Shown: positions 18,497-26,952 of the stretch, one piece after another
Numbering within the stretch: position 1 is the stretch's first letter
How the letters are laid out: the number at the start of each line of letters is the position of its first letter
Assembly: GCA_021604145.1 (NCBI GenBank)
Contig: BQIX01000001.1
Coordinates: 62,001-126,000 of the forward strand
Source: Nitrospirales bacterium
GTDB lineage: Bacteria > Nitrospirota > Nitrospiria > Nitrospirales > UBA8639
Reading direction: 5' to 3'
Length of the DNA stretch: 64,000 nucleotides
Made by a program: the position numbers and the translations under genes
Notes under the pieces: generated by a model
The model's database searches: none
Told to the model about the DNA's origin: nothing
The model's input: only the letters and a program-made list of their open reading frames with translations

Positions 18497-19288
18497 TTAC
18501 CGCTCTTTTGTTTGTGGATTATCGGATGTCTTCATGAATGCGCTTAGAATATCGATTGGAAGCGGGAAAAGTATAGTCGAATTTTTGTCCCCGGCAATAC
18601 TCATCATCGTTTCTAAATAGCGCAGTTGAATCGCGGCAGGGTTCTGCGATAATACGTTCGCGGCATCGGCAAGACGTTGAGACGCCTGGTATTCGCCTTC
18701 GGCATGAATGACTTTTGAGCGCCGTTCCCGCTCGGCTTCAGCCTGTCGAGCAATGGCTCGTTGCATTTCATGGGGAAGATCGACATTTTTGACTTCAACG
18801 GCTGTTACCTTAATGCCCCACGGTTCTGTGGCTTGATCGATAATGCGTTGAAGATCAGCATTGATTTCATCGCGCTTGGAGAGCAGGTCGTCCAGTTGAC
18901 TTTGTCCTAAAACGCTCCGCAGGGTGGTTTGCGCGATCATAGACGTGGCGTAGTAGTAGTCTTCAACATCGACAATAGCTTTCTGTGCGTCGACGACGCG
19001 AAAGTAAATGACCGCATTGACTTTCACCGAGACATTATCTTTGGTAATGACATCTTGCGGTGGAACATCCATGGTGACAGTGCGGAGACTCACGCGAACC
19101 AATTTATCGATAAAGGGGAGTATGACGATCACGCCGGGTCCATGTCCTCCAATGATGCCGCCGGCTAACCGGCCAAAACGGAAAATCACCGCGCGTTCAT
19201 ATTCACGTAAGACATAAAACCCTTTGGCGATGAGAGCGAGGATTCCAATAAAGAGAACGATATACGAAGGGTTCACGGTCACCTCCAT
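18497..19288 (-). CDS. Slipin/stomatin family protein (SPFH)
   Basis: This 263-residue protein has one N-terminal membrane segment (~residues 7-24) followed by the SPFH/Band 7 domain: [12 protein letters not shown], then [13 protein letters not shown], and a helical [18 protein letters not shown] coiled-coil. It matches the bacterial slipin class that is paired with long NfeD proteins. The upstream NfeD gene ends two bases before this start, confirming the classic two-gene operon. The pair is thought to organise membrane microdomains and proteolysis of stomatin-like proteins. Confidence 0.92.
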   Translation of the reverse strand: MEVTVNPSYIVLFIGILALIAKGFYVLREYERAVIFRFGRLAGGIIGGHGPGVIVILPFIDKLVRVSLRTVTMDVPPQDVITKDNVSVKVNAVIYFRVVDAQKAIVDVEDYYYATSMIAQTTLRSVLGQSQLDDLLSKRDEINADLQRIIDQATEPWGIKVTAVEVKNVDLPHEMQRAIARQAEAERERRSKVIHAEGEYQASQRLADAANVLSQNPAAIQLRYLETMMSIAGDKNSTILFPLPIDILSAFMKTSDNPQTKER

Positions 19289-19290
19289 CG

Positions 19291-20649
19291 TTACGCGTTC
19301 CGTTGGGATGCGAGTGAGGGTTTGACGTAGAGTGTTAAGCCATCCATGCCGGTTACTTCGATGGTGTCGCCGGCATGAATGGGTGTGTCACTGATGGCAT
19401 TCCACAGCTCCCCATGCACGAAAATTTTTCCTGAAGGCGTGAGATCAGTTTTTGCTGAACCTGTCATGCCGATCAAGCCTTCACTACCAGTCATGGTTCG
19501 GCTTTTGAGTGTTTTCACGCTGAACGAGACAATCAACAACACAAACCCGGTCGTGAATGCGACAACGGGAATAATCGTTGCCCAGGAGAGTTCGTAAAAC
19601 GGGTAGCCTTCTTTAATCAGCATGACTGACCCGAGGATTAGCGAGGTGATCCCACCGATAGCCAGCAGTCCGAAACTCGTGACGGTGGCTTCTAATAGCA
19701 GCATGATTAATCCGACAATCAGCAAGAGCACGCCTGCGTAGTTGACTGGGAGCGTGTGTAAGGAATAAAACGCTAGGATCAAACTAATAGCCCCAACAAC
19801 ACCCGGTAATATCGCACCCGGGTTATAGAGTTCTGCGATGATACCGATGGTGCCGATGGTCATGAGGACATAGGCGATGTTTGGGTCGCTCAACGCCTTC
19901 AGCACTTCGAGACGCCAGGACATTGGGTATGTGTGAATCTGCGCATTCGCAGTATGGATTGTTACGGATTGTGTATCGATCGACGTGGTTTTGCCATCGA
20001 GTGCTTCCAACAGTTTCGTGAGGTTTTCAGGAACAAAATCGATGAGTGTAAGGTCTAAAGCTTGTTGTGCGGTGACCGAGACGCTTTGACGCACGGCCTG
20101 TTCCGCCCATTCGGTGTTACGGCCACGACGTTCTGCGATGGAAACAAGATAGGCCACGGAATCATTTTCCACCTTTTCCTTCATCACCTCATCCATTTCC
20201 CCGCCTCCCATGGCGACCGGGTGTGCTGCCCCGATATTGGTGCCGGGTGCCATGGCGGCAAAGTGTGCGGCCAGAGTCAAAAACACGCCGGCCGATGCGG
20301 CGCGCCCTCCGGTTGGAGAGACGTAGACAGCCACGGGGACCGGCGATTGTGTGATGTCCTTCACCATCATGCGCATCGATGTGTCCAGCCCTCCGGGCGT
20401 ATCGAGTTGAAAGACCAAGATCTCAGCCCGCGTATCGTGTGCTATTTGAATACCTTCCTGTAAGTATTCAACCGCGACGGGGTTAATGACGCCTTCATAC
20501 GTGGCCACGATAACTTGTGGTGATTGTGAATAGGCGACAGGAATGTTCCAGGAGTTCAACAGCAAGAATAAGAGCCATACAAGGCGAGAAAAAAAACGAG
20601 CGGCACTCAAGAAAATGGAATACGTTGGTAGTGGCTGTAAGGAAATCAT
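19291..20649 (-). CDS. NfeD-family ClpP-class membrane serine protease (long form)
   Basis: The protein has about 452 residues from ATG 20649. It has a signal or first membrane segment, then a ClpP-like protease domain ([32 protein letters not shown] with the catalytic Ser), four to five membrane helices, and a C-terminal OB-fold NfeD domain ([13 protein letters not shown] to GLTLYVKP). It is paired with the slipin gene two bases downstream. The longest ORF begins at 20838, but those extra 63 residues translate the cgagcaacg-type intergenic repeat. The [11 protein letters not shown] start is followed directly by a proper hydrophobic segment. Confidence 0.9.
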   Translation of the reverse strand: MISLQPLPTYSIFLSAARFFSRLVWLLFLLLNSWNIPVAYSQSPQVIVATYEGVINPVAVEYLQEGIQIAHDTRAEILVFQLDTPGGLDTSMRMMVKDITQSPVPVAVYVSPTGGRAASAGVFLTLAAHFAAMAPGTNIGAAHPVAMGGGEMDEVMKEKVENDSVAYLVSIAERRGRNTEWAEQAVRQSVSVTAQQALDLTLIDFVPENLTKLLEALDGKTTSIDTQSVTIHTANAQIHTYPMSWRLEVLKALSDPNIAYVLMTIGTIGIIAELYNPGAILPGVVGAISLILAFYSLHTLPVNYAGVLLLIVGLIMLLLEATVTSFGLLAIGGITSLILGSVMLIKEGYPFYELSWATIIPVVAFTTGFVLLIVSFSVKTLKSRTMTGSEGLIGMTGSAKTDLTPSGKIFVHGELWNAISDTPIHAGDTIEVTGMDGLTLYVKPSLASQRNA

Positions 20650-20747
20650 GGGGCTCCAACAGCGAAACCCGTCTATTTGGATCTTACGTTCCCGTTGGAA
20701 TGGTGTCAAGGTAATTGCCAAAAGACGAGAGGAATGAGGAGTGGCGA

Positions 20748-20836
20748 GAGGTGCAAAGCGTGAGCAGTAACATATAAGACAGAAAACAGGCAACGAGCGA
20801 CGAGCAACGAACGACGAGATACGTGATTCGCACCTC
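20748..20836. repeat. Short cgagcaacg-type repeat bounded by inverted GAGGTGC/GCACCTC
   Basis: GAGGTGC (20748-20754) and GCACCTC (20830-20836) face each other around a purine-rich run of short degenerate cgagcgacgagcaacgaacgacg units (about 20791-20818). The same unit type recurs at 26668-26699 and 26849-26878. It lies between the divergent NfeD and TrmI genes. Confidence 0.55.
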
Positions 20837-20892
20837 AATTCCCCTCAAAAGAGTGGGTGTGAAATAGACAAGCTGCTTGGTAGAATGCCTGC

Positions 20893-21792
20893 ATGATGAA
20901 ATATCTACAAGCCGGAAACAGAATTCATTTAGTGGACAAAAAGGATCGGCATTATGCTCTCACATTGAAGGCTGGTGATGTCTTTCAATTGAGCGGAGAG
21001 AAAATTGCCCACGATGATCTCATTGGAATTCCCGATGGAACCATGGTGCACCTCTCAACCGGAAGGGCAATGCTCGCCATCTATCCCACATTGGCGGAAT
21101 ATTCAGTCAAAATGCCAAGAGGGGCACAAGTCATTTACCCCAAAGATTTGGCTATGATTACGATTTGGGGAGATATGTATCCGGGGGCTCGTGTCTTAGA
21201 GGCCGGCGTCGGATCCGGTTCGTTAACGATGGCTCTACTCCGAGCTGTCGGTGAACGTGGAACAGTCGTCAGTTATGAAATGCGGGATGAGTTTGCAAGA
21301 ACCGCAAGCAAAAATATTGAACGCTATATGGGAGCCGTTCCAAATTTTACTTTAAGGTTAGGGGATATTTTTCAAGGGATTCATGAAGACGATCTTCAAG
21401 AAGGCCTCTTTGATCGGATTGTGTTGGATCTGTCGGAACCGTGGCAGGTCGTACCCCACGCGGTTTCCGGCTTACGGTGCGGGGGGCTCTACCTTAGCTT
21501 TGTGCCGACGATTCCGCAGGTCATGCAAACCGTTGCTGCGTTAGAAGAGACTCGGGAGTTTGCCCTTATTGAAACATTTGAAACCCTTTTGCGCACATGG
21601 AATATTCAAGGCCGGAGCGTGAGACCCGACCATCGTATGGTGGCGCACTCAGGATTTATTACGGTTGCAAGAAAGATAGATAGAGGAACGTGGGAGTTGC
21701 CCTCTCCAGTGCAAGAGCTCGAAGCAAGCCCGGACAATACTGACATGATCATGGAGGATCAAGACCCAAATGAAGAACAGCAGATATCGTGA
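20893..21792 (+). CDS. trmI: tRNA (adenine-58-N1)-methyltransferase, TrmI family
   Basis: This 299-residue protein has the small N-terminal beta domain of TrmI/Gcd14 followed by a Rossmann methyltransferase. YPKDLAMITIWGDMYPG precedes VLEAGVGSGSLTMALLRAVG (SAM-binding loop), then YEMRDEFA (acidic residue binding the ribose) and DRIVLDLSEPW (motif IV-like). The enzyme makes m1A58 in the T-loop of tRNA as a tetramer. The length is slightly above the family norm because of a short acidic tail. A response regulator gene follows 39 bases downstream. Confidence 0.9.
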   Translation: MMKYLQAGNRIHLVDKKDRHYALTLKAGDVFQLSGEKIAHDDLIGIPDGTMVHLSTGRAMLAIYPTLAEYSVKMPRGAQVIYPKDLAMITIWGDMYPGARVLEAGVGSGSLTMALLRAVGERGTVVSYEMRDEFARTASKNIERYMGAVPNFTLRLGDIFQGIHEDDLQEGLFDRIVLDLSEPWQVVPHAVSGLRCGGLYLSFVPTIPQVMQTVAALEETREFALIETFETLLRTWNIQGRSVRPDHRMVAHSGFITVARKIDRGTWELPSPVQELEASPDNTDMIMEDQDPNEEQQIS

Positions 21793-21831
21793 TTGTGTCA
21801 TTTGGGATAAGCCAAAAAGGATAGACGAGAG

Positions 21832-22209
21832 GTGGAAACCAGAGAGAAAACCATTGTTATTGTTGATGACGACGACGATATTCGAGAGTTGGTTGAAATA
21901 ACGCTAGAGGATTCACAGTATCGACTCTATACGGCGGAAGATGGTGAAGCGGGGCTTCAGATCATTCACCGCCACAGGCCGGATTTGGTTATCTTGGACT
22001 GGGTTATGCCCAGACTTGATGGACTCGACGTGGCCAGACGATTACGCGAGAACCCGGTCACGGCGGGGATTGCCGTGGTCATGCTGACGAGTCAAGACAA
22101 TCGTGACCACCAAGATGAAATTCACACGCTCGGAATCTTTTCCTACCTGCAGAAGCCTTTCAGTCCCCTCGAACTGATACAGACTGTTCAGAAAGCGTTG
22201 GCGGGATGA
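21832..22209 (+). CDS. Single-domain response regulator (CheY-like)
   Basis: This 125-residue receiver domain stands alone. The acidic pocket is VDDDDDIREL, the phosphoacceptor Asp is in LVILDWVMPRLDG, the Thr is in VVMLTSQDN, and the Lys is in YLQKPFSP. It has no output domain. The start is GTG with GAGAG upstream. It lies just upstream of an HD-GYP gene (18 bases), a layout in which the receiver and the phosphodiesterase likely act together in c-di-GMP signalling. Confidence 0.9.
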   Translation: METREKTIVIVDDDDDIRELVEITLEDSQYRLYTAEDGEAGLQIIHRHRPDLVILDWVMPRLDGLDVARRLRENPVTAGIAVVMLTSQDNRDHQDEIHTLGIFSYLQKPFSPLELIQTVQKALAG

Positions 22210-22227
22210 TGTTTGTCTCTTTGAAGA

Positions 22228-23088
22228 GTGGGTTCGTCAATGTCCCATGAAATCTCTGAGGACGGCAATCCCGCTGTGCAACGCCAATTAGATGCCTCCC
22301 GCACCCAACTTGCGCGGTATGCAACAGACCTCAAGACCCTGCTTCGACGGGAGGCGGCAAAGACAAGGCAAATCACCAGAGTCAACAAACAGTTGAAAGC
22401 CTACGCCCGTGACTTGAAAAAGTCCTATGATGCCGAACAACGAAAAAATCATGAATTGGAACAGGCCTATGCAGAAACCATCGTTCGTCTTTCCTTGGCC
22501 TCTCGATACAAAGATGAGGAGACGGGGGGACACATCGAACGATTAAGCCATTATTCGAAAACCATGGCATTATGCATTGGTTGGAGTGACGAGGCCGCTC
22601 AGCAGCTCTTTGCGGCGGCGCCCATGCATGATGTGGGAAAGATTGGCATTCCTGATGCCGTGTTAGGCAAACAAGGCCCGTTGGAAGAAGAGGAGTGGGA
22701 CATGATCAAGACGCATCCCACATTGGGCGCAAGTCTGTTGGCAGGTTCCTCGTCGCCGTTGTTGAAAATGGCTCGGGAAGTGGCGATTACACATCATGAG
22801 CGGTGGGACGGAAGCGGATATCCATATGGTCTCAAGGGGGAACAGATTCCGCTCACCGGACGTATTGTCATGCTAGGGGATCAGTATGATGCGCTGCGAA
22901 GCAAGCGGCCGTATAAACCATCATTTTCGCACAAGAAGGCATGCGATTTAATATTGCATGGCAATGAACGAACAAAACCTGCTCACTTCGACCCGCAATT
23001 GCTGTCGGCCTTTCGTGAAATTCATCATGAGTTTGACGGCATTTACTCAAGAGTCATCGAGGAGACAAGCGGCCTCATCCCTTCATAA
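22228..23088 (+). CDS. HD-GYP domain protein (c-di-GMP phosphodiesterase type)
   Basis: This 286-residue protein has an N-terminal coiled coil (~residues 18-85) and an HD-GYP domain. GGHIERLSHYS supplies the first His, MHDVGKIGIPD the HD pair, HHERWDGSGYP the signature HHExxDGSGYP, and MLGDQYDALRS the following Asp. All metal-binding residues seen in active enzymes are present, so c-di-GMP hydrolysis is likely. There is no receiver domain, but one is encoded directly upstream. The start is GTG 22228 or the ATG four codons later (22240). Confidence 0.9.
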   Translation: MGSSMSHEISEDGNPAVQRQLDASRTQLARYATDLKTLLRREAAKTRQITRVNKQLKAYARDLKKSYDAEQRKNHELEQAYAETIVRLSLASRYKDEETGGHIERLSHYSKTMALCIGWSDEAAQQLFAAAPMHDVGKIGIPDAVLGKQGPLEEEEWDMIKTHPTLGASLLAGSSSPLLKMAREVAITHHERWDGSGYPYGLKGEQIPLTGRIVMLGDQYDALRSKRPYKPSFSHKKACDLILHGNERTKPAHFDPQLLSAFREIHHEFDGIYSRVIEETSGLIPS

Positions 23089-23138
23089 AGACGCTTCGTC
23101 CCCCTTTGCTTGAACGGCTACGACTGCAACGTTTTACG

Positions 23139-23564
23139 TTAACGAGGGCGTTCAACCGCATACCCGGCTTCCTGCCACGCATTCATACTCCCTTCGACGT
23201 TGTACACATGTTTATACCCCAATTCCATTAAGGTATTGGCTGCAATGTTGCTCCGGTGTCCGGTTTGACAATAGACAACAATATGATCATCGGGTCGAGC
23301 CTCCAGGTCTCGATAGCGTTGCGGGAGCTCCCGATAATTGATATTGAAATCAGTTCCCGGAATAAACCCATCCTGGTGTTCCTCTGCTGTTCTTACATCG
23401 ATGAGGATAAATCCTTTTTGCATGGGATTGGAGACTTTATCGAGTCCCGCCTTTACTTGCTGGACATTCAATACATAGGGTTGGGCTGCATAACTCGTGA
23501 GATTCAAGCCTACGAACATAAACACCGTAAGAGGGACGATGATGAAGATATTCATCTGTTTCAT
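23139..23564 (-). CDS. Periplasmic rhodanese-like protein
   Basis: This 141-residue protein has an N-terminal signal peptide (hydrophobic residues ~5-26, probable cut after SYA) and one rhodanese domain. ILIDVRTAEEHQDGFIPG and VVYCQTGHRSNIAANTL are present; Cys in CQTGHRS is the catalytic sulfur acceptor. Single-domain exported rhodaneses transfer sulfane sulfur or handle periplasmic thiols; the substrate here is unknown. It converges on the HD-GYP gene with a 50-base gap. Confidence 0.88.
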   Translation of the reverse strand: MKQMNIFIIVPLTVFMFVGLNLTSYAAQPYVLNVQQVKAGLDKVSNPMQKGFILIDVRTAEEHQDGFIPGTDFNINYRELPQRYRDLEARPDDHIVVYCQTGHRSNIAANTLMELGYKHVYNVEGSMNAWQEAGYAVERPR

Positions 23565-23652
23565 GATGAGGTCTCCTTTATAAGTCGTTCAGGCAACGGT
23601 ATACTCAGGGCGGTTATCAACCGTATGTGTGACACGTAACAGGAATGTGAGG

Positions 23653-24039
23653 ATGAACAGCCCGCTCACTATAAAAAATCTTATGCTGGTTTGGAAGCGT
23701 TGGTCAAGTATGGTGAGTCTTGTGTTAGGAGCGGGTTGTGTCCTAGGGTGTGGCGCAGGCGTGGTGATGCATTCGAATGGCAAAGGCGGAGGCGTGGTGC
23801 AATATGTGTTTCAAGAACATGATGGCCACTTGTTATCTCCGAATCGATCGGATGCCCTGCATCAAATTAGACAGTATTGTCAGGGTTCGTATGTGATTCA
23901 ACGAGAAGGACCGACACATGGACGGAAGCGGGTGGTTGAGGGTGTGGCGGGAACAGATGTGGTAACTGAAGATTGGTGGGGGATTCAATTTGACTGTCAA
24001 GCAAGCTCAACGTCATTCAGTCGATCACAGCGTAGCTAG
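23653..24039 (+). CDS. Small putative lipoprotein, conserved hypothetical
   Basis: The protein has about 128 residues from ATG 23653. After an N-terminal basic stretch, a hydrophobic segment ends in LGAGC or VLGC, either of which could be a lipobox. The mature part has a VVQYVFQEHDG strand, a helix, a central Cys in YCQGSYVI and a distal Cys in IQFDC, which may form a disulfide. I recall proteins of this form in Nitrospira-like genomes, but I know no function. The ORF-track start at 23629 adds eight residues of no clear value. It overlaps the convergent pyrE stop by four bases. Confidence 0.6.
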   Translation: MNSPLTIKNLMLVWKRWSSMVSLVLGAGCVLGCGAGVVMHSNGKGGGVVQYVFQEHDGHLLSPNRSDALHQIRQYCQGSYVIQREGPTHGRKRVVEGVAGTDVVTEDWWGIQFDCQASSTSFSRSQRS

Positions 24040-24605
24040 GCCGGTTGACTCTCTTTCAGATCGTCCAACGTGAGAAGGCGGACTAACTCAAGGCCATGGT
24101 CTGCGAGACGTTGCTGTCCTTCTTGTTCTGAACGATCGACAATGACTAAGGCACGTGTCACGACGAGTCCGGCTTCTCGTGCCGCGTCTGCCGCTTTGAT
24201 GAGGGATCCGCCGGTGGTGAGGACATCATCAACAATGATCGCCGTATCGCCAGGAGAAAAGGTGCCTTCAATCAACTTGCCAAGGCCATGATCTTTCGCT
24301 TGTTTTCTGACCACAAACGTGCGCCATGTGCGGCAAGGTTGTGCGGAATATCCATAATCGGAAATACAGGTGGCGAGCGGAATAGCGCCAATTTCAAGTC
24401 CTCCAACCAAATCAAACATGAAGTGTTGTAGGGAGTCATAGGCGAGTTGTGCGACAAGGTGACGGGGTTCTGGATGCGACAAGACAATACGGCAATCGAT
24501 GTAGTAAGGACTGGTGCGTCCTGAAGCCAGACGAAAGCCAGTGCGTTCATTCCATTGAAAGGCATTGGTTGTATGGAAGGCCTGTAGAAGGTCTTGTTTT
24601 GACAT
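24036..24605 (-). CDS. pyrE: Orotate phosphoribosyltransferase
   Basis: The protein has about 189 residues from the MSKQDLLQ start. It catalyses orotate plus PRPP to OMP in pyrimidine synthesis. The PRPP-binding motif TAIIVDDVLTTGGS is intact, with RLASGRTSPYYIDCR near the N-terminus and VVRKQAKDHG in the loop region. The longest ORF (24647) adds 14 residues with no family support. The gene stands alone, not with other pyr genes. Confidence 0.92.
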   Translation of the reverse strand: MSKQDLLQAFHTTNAFQWNERTGFRLASGRTSPYYIDCRIVLSHPEPRHLVAQLAYDSLQHFMFDLVGGLEIGAIPLATCISDYGYSAQPCRTWRTFVVRKQAKDHGLGKLIEGTFSPGDTAIIVDDVLTTGGSLIKAADAAREAGLVVTRALVIVDRSEQEGQQRLADHGLELVRLLTLDDLKESQPA

Positions 24606-24717
24606 GATGGAGATACGTGAAAGAATGATTGTGAGAAAAACGGCCACTCTTGTACCATTGGGTCAATATGAAATGCAAATGATAGAGCTTTAGTCTCTCA
24701 ACGAGGAGTGTATACCG

Positions 24718-25572
24718 ATGTTTAAGGTGAAGAAGCGTCCCCTGAAAAAAGAAAAATTGCCGGTGTTGTATAACATCCTTGAGAACTATACCGATCATGA
24801 TCCACCGGGAAATGTCATGGTCTGTGCGATGACCGAACCGGAAGATATCGCCGTTCACGCCAGAGTCTTGTCCGAAAGTTACGAGATTCCGCTCAAAACC
24901 GTGACGCAGTTATTGACTGAAGGCGGCATGTATCAGTACCCACAGTCTGGAAGTCTGGTCACCAAAGGTCTCTTCGTGTGTACCGTCGATTCCTCGGGGC
25001 AACAACCGAAACAGACATGGGTCCTGGATCTTGAGCAGTACGCCGATGCCGAACAGTTACGCCGGAGTTGGGGGCTTTCGATGGAAGAGGCGGCAACCCG
25101 TGTCTTTTATCGAACACTGCCCGAAGAGCTCAAAGAACGGCTCAAGCAAAAAAATCTTGGAATTGACTATGCCAAACTAGAATTATCCGTCGCACGCGGA
25201 GGCGATGTGAAATATATTGATTTCCGCAAAGATTGGTCTCTGCATTTTAAACGGAAATGTGTCATGTCGGATGGAAAGCTGATTGAAACGAGCGGACTTG
25301 AGGATTTTTCGGAATTTCACGGTGTGAGTGTTCAAGAGGCGCAAGCCTTATTAGCCGATGGCGGTACATGTGAGGTGAAATCCGGAGGCGTCCTGGCCTG
25401 TCAAATTATTAACGGTCAGCCATCTGTGGCGCGATTTAATGCCCGGCAATATTCCAAAGCCAAAGCGCTTGTGAAGTCGAAAGATCTTCATATAATGGAT
25501 GCGCTGAGTGAAGTAGCCATGAGTGACCCCGTGTTAATGCGTGCCCTGCAGCGTGCTGACACTGCCAAATAA
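24718..25572 (+). CDS. Unknown protein with an internal duplication
   Basis: This 284-residue soluble protein belongs to no family I recognise. Two segments of about 75 residues look like tandem copies: residues ~52-130 (TVTQLLTEGGMY to DLEQYADAEQL) and ~200-270 (AQALLADGGTC to NARQYSKAKAL). Both have a helix ending in LL-x-(E/D)GG, a beta strand with V-x-C or ACQ, and a strand-helix (D/N)-x-x-QY-x-x-A. There is no signal peptide or membrane segment, and few Cys. GAGGAG lies upstream of ATG 24718. Function cannot be inferred from neighbours (pyrE, HDOD). Confidence 0.7.
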   Translation: MFKVKKRPLKKEKLPVLYNILENYTDHDPPGNVMVCAMTEPEDIAVHARVLSESYEIPLKTVTQLLTEGGMYQYPQSGSLVTKGLFVCTVDSSGQQPKQTWVLDLEQYADAEQLRRSWGLSMEEAATRVFYRTLPEELKERLKQKNLGIDYAKLELSVARGGDVKYIDFRKDWSLHFKRKCVMSDGKLIETSGLEDFSEFHGVSVQEAQALLADGGTCEVKSGGVLACQIINGQPSVARFNARQYSKAKALVKSKDLHIMDALSEVAMSDPVLMRALQRADTAK

Positions 25573-25758
25573 AACAGGTGCTCAAGAAATCCTCCATTTC
25601 TCACTGTGTCACCGTCTAACGTTCTCTGTGATTTTTGCCGCGCCCAACCCTTTTCCCCTTTCTATCATATTCCTCAAGAGATCGTGTGAAATCGCCGATC
25701 AATTCAACAGAACCCAACAGAACCTCAATTTAACGGGTTTGCTAGAAAGTGAAGACAT

Positions 25759-26634
25759 ATGTTTTGTGAAGAACGTATGATCGTTGAACAACTGATCCAA
25801 GACTGCGATGATTTGCCGACGTTCCCGGACGTCTATCTGCGTGTGAAAGAGGTGGTTGAAGATCCCAAGGCGTCAATGGTTGAGTTGGCACGGGCACTAT
25901 CCGTTGATCCGGCAATGACGGCTCGAGTTTTGAGGTTAGTCAATAGTCCCTTTTATGGATTATCAGGCAAAATTGAAACGGTTTCTCGCGCTGCGAGTAT
26001 TTTGGGTATGCAGCCAATCCATGATCTGGTGCTTGCCACGTCTCTTGCCACGGCGTTTTCTAAAATCCAGCCGGATGTGATGGATATGAAAACCTTTTGG
26101 CAGCATTGTGTCGAGCGCGGATTGTTGGCGCGGGCGTTAGGGCAACATTGTCAATTGATCGATAGTGAGCGATTATTCGTTGGCGGACTGCTCTGTGACA
26201 TTGGACACCTGGTCTTGTATCAAAAGATGCCGGACCTTGCCACTCAGGTGTTCGAGCGGGCAAAAACTGAAAAAGTCCTACGACCAAAGCTCGAACAGGA
26301 GAAGATTGGGTTTGAAGCTGCAGAAGTGGGTGCGTGCTTATTAGCGTATTGGCACATTCCATCCAACTATCAGTTGTCGACTCGTTATCATATGAGTCCG
26401 TCGAATGCAACAGAATCTTCTTTAGAACTCGATATCGTGCATTTTGTTGGAGTTGTGGTGGAATGTCAGTCGTTGGATATCCCGAGGGAACACTGGAAGC
26501 AATGGCTGACGATCCATGGGCAAGAATTGCAAACTCTGCCGGATGAAGATCTCACTCGAATGCTTGAGTCGGTTCAAGAAGGATTGAGCCAGACACTTGA
26601 CATGTTTTCTCCAGCTACCGAGCATGCGGCATAA
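25759..26634 (+). CDS. HDOD domain signalling protein
   Basis: This 291-residue protein is almost entirely an HDOD domain. It starts DLPTFPDVYLRVKEVVEDP, then SVDPAMTARVLRLVNSPFYGL, then GGLLCDIGHLVLY where a true HD enzyme has HDIG; here the His is replaced by Cys (LCDIGH). HDOD proteins have a degenerate HD site and act as scaffolds in signalling, often with c-di-GMP or chemotaxis. ATG 25759 and ATG 25780 (MIVEQL) are both possible. It converges on the diguanylate cyclase gene across a repeat-rich gap. Confidence 0.88.
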   Translation: MFCEERMIVEQLIQDCDDLPTFPDVYLRVKEVVEDPKASMVELARALSVDPAMTARVLRLVNSPFYGLSGKIETVSRAASILGMQPIHDLVLATSLATAFSKIQPDVMDMKTFWQHCVERGLLARALGQHCQLIDSERLFVGGLLCDIGHLVLYQKMPDLATQVFERAKTEKVLRPKLEQEKIGFEAAEVGACLLAYWHIPSNYQLSTRYHMSPSNATESSLELDIVHFVGVVVECQSLDIPREHWKQWLTIHGQELQTLPDEDLTRMLESVQEGLSQTLDMFSPATEHAA

Positions 26635-26667
26635 CCTGGGAAATAATGCAGCGCGTCTCAAGAAACA

Positions 26668-26878
26668 CGTCGCTCGTCGTTCGTGAATCGTCGTTCGTTA
26701 AAGAATGCTCTAAACGCTTTTCATTCACAAGATACGCTTCACGCTTGCGTGCCAGGCCTACTTCGCCGAAGTCGCTACGAAGGTTGAAAGCGCTCCTGGC
26801 CGTCGTAGCCGAGACGCTACTATGGTGGAGTCCGCACAGCGCGCAGGCACGAACAACGAGCAACGAGTCACGAGCAAC
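26668..26878. repeat. Inverted arrangement of cgagcaacg-type repeats between convergent genes
   Basis: The left arm (26668-26699) reads cgtcgctcgtcgttcgtgaa and onward. The right arm (26849-26878) is rich in acgaacaacgagcaacgag, roughly the reverse complement, and belongs to the same family as 20791-20818. The middle contains further short stems such as cttcgccgaag. The whole stretch fills the gap between the HDOD and GGDEF genes and could form a long imperfect hairpin, so it may act as a two-way terminator. ORFs across it are not genes. Confidence 0.55.
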
Positions 26879-26952
26879 AAAATAGGTCCTTCGTCTTCCG
26901 ATTTCCGTCTCACGGTTTTCCTATTCCGAGACAGCATTCTCAATGCTTGCCT

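Noticed and set aside
26640-26885. CRISPR-like impression from repeated cgagcaacg units
   Set aside because: Units are short, degenerate and not separated by constant-length spacers; no cas genes.
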